Assembly (NCBI GenBank): GCA_013176395.1
Contig: JABMLP010000027.1
Span: 186,001 to 250,000 of the forward strand
Length of the DNA stretch: 64,000 bases
Direction: 5' to 3'
Source: Venturia oleaginea
Taxonomy: Eukaryota; Ascomycota; Dothideomycetes; Venturiales; Venturiaceae
The notes under the pieces were generated by a model, which was not told where the DNA came from, searched no databases, and worked only from the letters and a program-made list of their open reading frames with translations. Below, piece by piece: positions 58,964-64,000 of the stretch (its first letter is position 1; every line of letters begins with the position of its first letter). The position numbers were made by a program, and so were the translations under genes.

Positions 58964-59487
58964 GAATGGGAGTTGCACGGAGGTAGAAGTTGGGAGGAGT
59001 TGGGATAGGGATCAACAGGCGAGGCAAAATCCACGAGTGCATGATAGGCCCTAGCACTAGCATTATAGGGGTAGAATGGGGAGAATTGCTGATAGGCCCT
59101 AGCACTAGCATTATAGGGCAGAGGGGGCAGTAACTACCCTACTATATCTTTGCTACTCTTTGAGGCTCGGGTTATAGTCCCGGTCGCTCAGCGGTTAGAA
59201 TGGTACCCATCTTGCCTTATTGTCTGTATAGATGCATTTGCTCGTGCAGCCGGAATGCAGCCGGATGCGCCCCTCATAGCCCGCCTAGCCACCTAACAGA
59301 CTGGCGTTCCTATTCCAGCGGCGCCGCCGATGCATGGCTGGTGCTTTAGCTGACCTGTCTCCTCAAGCTTTTCGCTTCTTCAATTTTGCTCTATGTAACG
59401 ACACGCCTTCGAATGTTGTCCGAACACGCCCTGGTCAATTCTTTGCCATCGCCTTGGCCTACTTCCGATGGGAGCAATTCCATCACT
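58964..59487. promoter_or_regulatory. divergent promoter between the two zinc-cluster genes
   Basis: The 524 bp between the divergent start codons contain two 29-bp direct repeats and a tRNA-like stretch near 59180-59330. A shared, possibly auto-regulated promoter is an inference from the layout. Confidence 0.5.
59042..59118. repeat. two identical 29-bp repeats, period 48 bp, with CCCTA-N12-TAGGG
   Basis: The repeat beginning TGATAGGCCCTAGCACTAGC occurs at 59042-59070 and 59090-59118. Each copy contains CCCTA-N12-TAGGG, an inverted pentamer with a further CTAG pair inside. Two dimer-type sites about 4.5 helical turns apart in a shared promoter would suit binding by zinc-cluster regulators. 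Zinc-cluster proteins usually read CGG-type triplets, so the match is not canonical. Confidence 0.6.
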
Positions 59488-62315
59488 ATGGGACAAGATC
59501 AGTCCTCGCAAAACCCGTCGTTCGGATCAGAAATCGCCTTTGCAAAATGCTTTCATAAGAATGGCAGCACGGACGCGAATCTGTTCCTCTTACGTGAAGA
59601 GAATGTCTGGATAAGGGAGAACGTGACTACTCTGTCCAGCGATGAGAAAGTCCCAACTGTGGCTTCAAACACTTCCAATCAAATCATCGACGAGGCCAAA
59701 TATAAAAACGACTTGTTTTATTGCGAAGCCTGTTATAGTCGTGGCTTCTCAGACTCTTGGATCGGAGGCTTTAATACGCGGTCTGCTGTCGAGGACGGTC
59801 AAAAGGTACGTGGGCTTCTTTGTATCCATATGGAAATGCTAAAAGAAAACACCAGATTAGATTCATGGATATGCAGCATGATGGGACCCATCTCACTTTG
59901 GCTTTAGGAGCGCTGCATAGTTGTCAAGATACCAAGAACATTTCCTTCGGTTTCGTGAATAAAGATGGCTCTATCCATCCCGAGTTCCGGCTTCTAGCAG
60001 TAGACCAAGTACCCAGTAAGTCCCGATTTATTACACTTGATCATGGGCAACAATAGGCTAGAATGGTGGTAAATCCTGTCGAGTCGAAATCGAGCGATAC
60101 AAATTTCAGCTAAATCTGCTCGCAAGTCGTACAGTGGCTTTTTTCTTCAACTCCACCAACATCTGATAATATTTCTCCACTTAGCACTCAAAATTTATGA
60201 TCGATGTAAAAAAGTCAGGCGTATTGACCTCGATTGAAGGGTTAAAATGTCCTCTGAGAAAAGCGGGAAAATCTGCACCCTGCTTACAACCTAGCAGCTT
60301 TTCGTTACTAACTCGAAAGCAGTCATTTTCCCTGCGCAAGGCTCCGACGAACTTTCTCTGCGACCCTCAAACACCCACCCGGTATCGTCAAAGCAGCGAA
60401 TCCTTCCGCTGACGACCGAGTTGGACACAAAGTCTCTAGACACCGACAAACCTTCTAGCAAGCAAAATGTTCATCCTGAGCGTCAGCATTCTTCGTCAGA
60501 TTCTGCCATGACTCCAGTCACGGGCTTTTATGAACGGGCAATCGCTACAGTTCTTGCAGAAGAGAACAATCAATCCCCCGGCAGGTCTTCTATCGTCCCG
60601 GCAGCTTCGACCACTCCAACAGGAACTCCACATTCTCGTTCTGAATTTCGGCTTTCAATTTCAAGGGACGAAATTGATGATGGCCGTGGCCCATCATCTC
60701 CGAGTTCATATTTACAACAAGACGGGAACACACGAACCTCGCCGGTGAATACCTCAACAGATCATACAAAATCTACTTTCAGCTTTGCCAATCAAGATCA
60801 ACAGCAACTTCTGGTCAGCACACATACGACCAGTGCACCGACTAGGACAGAACCAACGCTGAAAGAATGTCAATCGGCTAAGCAGATCAATGCAGCGGAT
60901 CGCGCGATCTGGTATAAAATTGATGCCTATGGCGCTGATATGGGGGAAAACATGGTCTTTGGAGACAATCCATTGCGGGTGTATCCAATAAGGCTACCAG
61001 AACGTAGCCAACCGGCATGGTTTTGCCCAGAACCAAGCTGCAATCGACACTTTAATGCACGACAAAGCGGACCAGAACCATATCAACGTGCAAGTGCCTT
61101 ACGCGAACATGCAATCTACGTACATCCACCCAGGCCTCTTCCATCCACTTCAATACTTCCTGCTTCTCGGATCAACCGTAACAGCGAGATTGCAATTGGC
61201 ACTATTCGAGAAGGCTTTACCAGAGCCGAGTCCGCTCGTGTGAGAACCATTCCAGCCAGGGAAATAGTATCAAGACCTGCTTCTGTTGGATCTATTCCTG
61301 CAGAATTTCTTTCCAACGGAATGGCGCCAAAGGTTCCTCAGGCTGTTTCGCCAGCACCTGCTTCCAACGCGCGCCAGCGTGAGGAAACAGACTCTCTGCT
61401 TGGATCCGATGATGACGATCACCCTGACGATGATACTGCGTCCACTAACGCGAGTATCAACGTGCCCAGCAATCTTCCAATAAACAAGGTTCACATTTCA
61501 CCCTATGCCACTAGGCCCGATTCTGCGAAATCGATTCACCCATTGCCTCCGTTCTTCGCAGAACGGGTAATAAAGCCCCCGACAAATACTGCTCCTCAGT
61601 CAGAACCACGACATGGGTCGCAAAAAAGATTCGGCGGGAGAGCGTGCTTATCGTGCAGTTCTAGAAAGTCCAAATGCGGCAAGGAAAGACCGTCTTGCGC
61701 GTATTGTGTGAGACGGGGAATACCGTGCAACTATCCTGGAGAAAGCGAAGTTGCCAGTGATTCTTACGACAGTCCCTCTGAGTCAACAACGAGTGTGATG
61801 CAGGAGAACAATCGTAGCATCTCTACCTACGGAACCGAACACCTCAGTGTGGACAGACAGACCCCAGTCGAGGAAGAAACCGACGACGACGATGAAAATG
61901 AAGAAGCGCTTCTAGCAGAAATCGAAGCCATGGAGGTACCTATACCTCTTTGAAGACGCTGAGAAATATACAAGCTGACTCATTCCCACAGAAAGAAGAA
62001 AGCCTAAAGCAGGAGCAACGCCGGATAGAAGAAGGAGAAATCGCGAGACTGGCGGAAGAGAAAAGGAAACGATTGGCAGAGGAAGCTGAGCGTGCCGAGT
62101 ATGAAAAGAACAGGGTAAAGAGGGAATCGGTGCAGAGACTCAAGGCTGAAAAATTGAGGCGGAAAGCGGCGTCGGCGGAGGCGGAGCGGGAGTACGAGGC
62201 GAAACGGGAAGCTCAGAAGCGGAAGCATGAGGAAGAACATGAGGAGTTGATGCGGAAGAAGCAAAAAGCCGACGAGGAACGTCAGAAGTATGAGAGGTCT
62301 TCGGGGATAAGATAG
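59488..62315 (+). CDS. C2H2-like / Zn2Cys6 / coiled-coil protein, putative regulator
   Basis: Four exons (59488-59805, 59856-60015, 60320-61935, 61992-62315), 805 residues, all phases consistent; intron 2 is long (304 bp). ATG 59488 has the stronger context; an in-frame ATG at 59413 is an alternative. The N-terminal 160 residues are unrecognised (NDLFYCEACYSRGFSDSWIG). Residues 395-428 form a C2H2-like finger (FCPEPSCNRHF, then ALREHAIYVH). Residues 602-629 are a perfect Zn2Cys6 cluster (CLSCSSRKSKC, PSCAYCVRRGIPC) with no intron inside. An acidic patch and a long charged coiled coil (from LKQEQRRIEEGE to the end, about 110 residues) follow. No fungal-specific transcription-factor domain is seen. 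Head-to-head neighbour of the triple-cluster gene. DNA binding is inferred; function unknown. Confidence 0.7.
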
Positions 62316-63828
62316 ATGATATAGATTGGGTCTCGGGGGTAATAGTCTTCTTTGGTGTCCCCGGCCTAGTTTTGAGCGCCTCGACATATTGTCCCGAGTT
62401 CATTTAGCTAATGACTTCGGATTTTCTAAGGTCGAATATAGTTTTAAAAAGCGATTTCTCGATATACCTCCACCTAGTATCTAATACGATCTATTTATAA
62501 ATCGCTTTAGGTATCTAGATATCTAGTCCAAAATAGTTAAGTTATTAGATCATATAAGATACTCCAAGCCGAGATTCTAATCCGATTGGGAACCCTAGGT
62601 AATAAAGTAGGCCTCCAAAGTCGAAATCTGAGCCTGTACGAGGCGGAGGCTACGAACCTGTATTCATCTCGCCACATCTCAGATGTAGGGCAGTGACCAG
62701 AGCCGATCAGATCAACGCACGCTCGTGGTGGTTGCCCGTCGTCGCACTCGCGCAGCAAGAGGCCACGTCGCACCACGACCGTACCGCGAGCACACCATCG
62801 CCGAAAAGGCCCAGACACACCGGCAACAACAGGATCAATCAAACAAACGTAAAGAACGACCTCCCACGTACCAGGCGAGCATCGAGCCGTCCTCGACCTC
62901 TATCCTCCTCCGCACGATATCGCGATAAAACCCTTCAACCCTACACGGACAGAAAACTAGGTACGGAACTGGATTGGTCCTCCAGGGTGCCATCAACAAA
63001 CAGTAGGGAAGAACTTCTAAGGCGGAAAGAAGATGATAGGAGGATTCTTGGGTGCCCTTTCGGATAAGGGCGAGAGGCATGCGGATATAGGCGGGCGAAG
63101 GCACGGTACAGACACGGTATAAGCACGGAGGAACAGTAAAGAAGCAGATAACGAATTCAGGCTTGAATTTAGATCAAGGATAATGGGCACACACAGAAAG
63201 TCATCGCCAGGGAAAGGCGAACAACAGTTACAGAATAACCGCTCCCACCCAGGCCCGCCTGGGTACGGTTAAAATGCAGTCACTCTACATAGAGGTGTTA
63301 CGACACGGTTTTGGAGCAATCGACCTCGCTATAGTGTTGACCCGAATAGCACTCAGAGACAAGCAGAAAGGGAAGGGAGAGGCCGACTAGTACGGTTATC
63401 AAACTTCCCAGGAAAGAAACGGAAGGGAATTTTCGATGTCTTTGGTCTCACATGGTTTTATACCCCTTGTAAATATAGTGGATGTTGGCACAGGCACATC
63501 AGAGCCCTACATACAACAATAAATCCTGATTATTATTAGGTAATAAAGTATCTTAACTTTAGATTCCTTTTGTCACGGAGTGACACTGAGAGTGTTACCA
63601 TGAACTGGTATACACGTGATTCTAGCGCACAAACCGAGGAATCCCTTACCTACCTCGCGATTCCTCCACTGTGCATAGATTCTTCACGCAATGTCTTGAC
63701 TCTTAGAAAGATAATACCATTTGACTTCTATCACGCTCGCTCATAGCTAGTACGGCTAAAACACTCGTCAACGTGCTTTACGACTACTTCTATCGCTCCC
63801 GTGACAATACATTGCGTCCTCAGAAACA
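62316..63828. other. probable retroelement leader or LTR, uncertain
   Basis: 62400-62560 is markedly AT-rich. 62690-63070 has GC-richer, protein-like but unrecognised frames on both strands. Around 63440-63480 a TTTTATACC box is followed by an AATAAA-like stretch and an inverted repeat TGTCACGGAGTGACA (about 63572), features seen in LTRs. TAGGTAATAAAGTA occurs near 62596 and again near 63538. I cannot place LTR borders because the element runs off the window. Confidence 0.35.
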
Positions 63829-64000
63829 ATGGCTACCGCCGCTGAGATCCAGCAGATGCTTTCCGCTATGCAAGCATCTTTTACCAATACGATGGAGATA
63901 GCTATCAAGTCCCAGAAAGCTTTGGAAGAGAAAGTAGACTCACTACAAGAAGAGCTTATGGTTCTCCGCTCCTCGTCAGCTACTTCATCGAAAGTTAACC
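63829..64000 (+). CDS. start of a Gag-like open reading frame, cut by the window edge
   Basis: An ATG in good context (AACAATGG) opens 57 codons with no stop to the end. The reading begins MATAAEIQQMLSAMQASFTN and continues as a coiled-coil-like helix (ALEEKVDSLQEEL) with a Ser-rich end, as at the start of many fungal LTR-retrotransposon Gag proteins. A host gene with a coiled-coil N-terminus is possible. Only the downstream sequence can tell. Confidence 0.4.
   Translation, partial: MATAAEIQQMLSAMQASFTNTMEIAIKSQKALEEKVDSLQEELMVLRSSSATSSKVN

Overview
The window is nuclear DNA of a filamentous ascomycete (Pezizomycotina; class not resolved). The evidence is short 45-80 bp introns with GTAAGT/GTATGT donors and CTAAC-like branch sites, long low-coding intergenic stretches, an UncA-type kinesin-3 of about 1,630 residues, a Reg1-type PP1 regulator, fungal bHLH and bZIP factors, Zn2Cys6 proteins and Fot1/pogo-type DNA transposons. 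I rebuilt exons by hand. Junction phases were checked arithmetically, but no alignment or transcript data were available.

Layout. 0.4-7 kb: a BTB/POZ protein (+), then an ELMO/CED-12 (Lmo1-like) protein and a Reg1-like PP1 regulator (both -). 7-21 kb: mostly non-coding, containing a Fot1-like element of 1,124 bp that has lost its catalytic domain. 21-27 kb: a bHLH factor (+), a secreted cupredoxin (-) and ATP-dependent NAD(P)HX dehydratase (+). 27.4-29.3 kb: Fot1-like element, copy 1. 30.9-32.5 kb: a PWI/SR splicing protein (-). 34-42 kb: a low-complexity protein, a pirin and an AP-1-like bZIP (all +). 43.8-50.5 kb: kinesin-3 (-) and TRM5 (+) as a divergent pair. From about 51 kb the window turns accessory: Fot1-like copy 2, a truncated secreted-protein gene, a coiled-coil relic, two divergently transcribed zinc-cluster genes, and what looks like the start of a retroelement at the right edge.

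The most unusual locus is 56.4-62.3 kb. The minus-strand gene (738 codons, six exons) carries three Zn2Cys6-like modules in tandem. Each is split by a phase-0 intron directly before the third Cys codon, as expected from duplication of a symmetric exon. Its head-to-head neighbour joins a C2H2-like finger, one intact Zn2Cys6 cluster and a long charged coiled coil. The 524-bp gap between them holds two 29-bp direct repeats, each containing CCCTA-N12-TAGGG. A decayed coiled-coil relic at 55.2-55.7 kb resembles the tail of the second gene.

The second notable pattern is in the transposons. Copies 1 and 2 are nearly identical over about 1.5 kb of transposase core, including shared frame breaks. They differ in both terminal inverted repeats and in the N-terminal DNA-binding part, as if a recognition cassette (binding domain plus cognate ends) had been exchanged around a common core. 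The two near-identical copies show no obvious RIP-type mutation.
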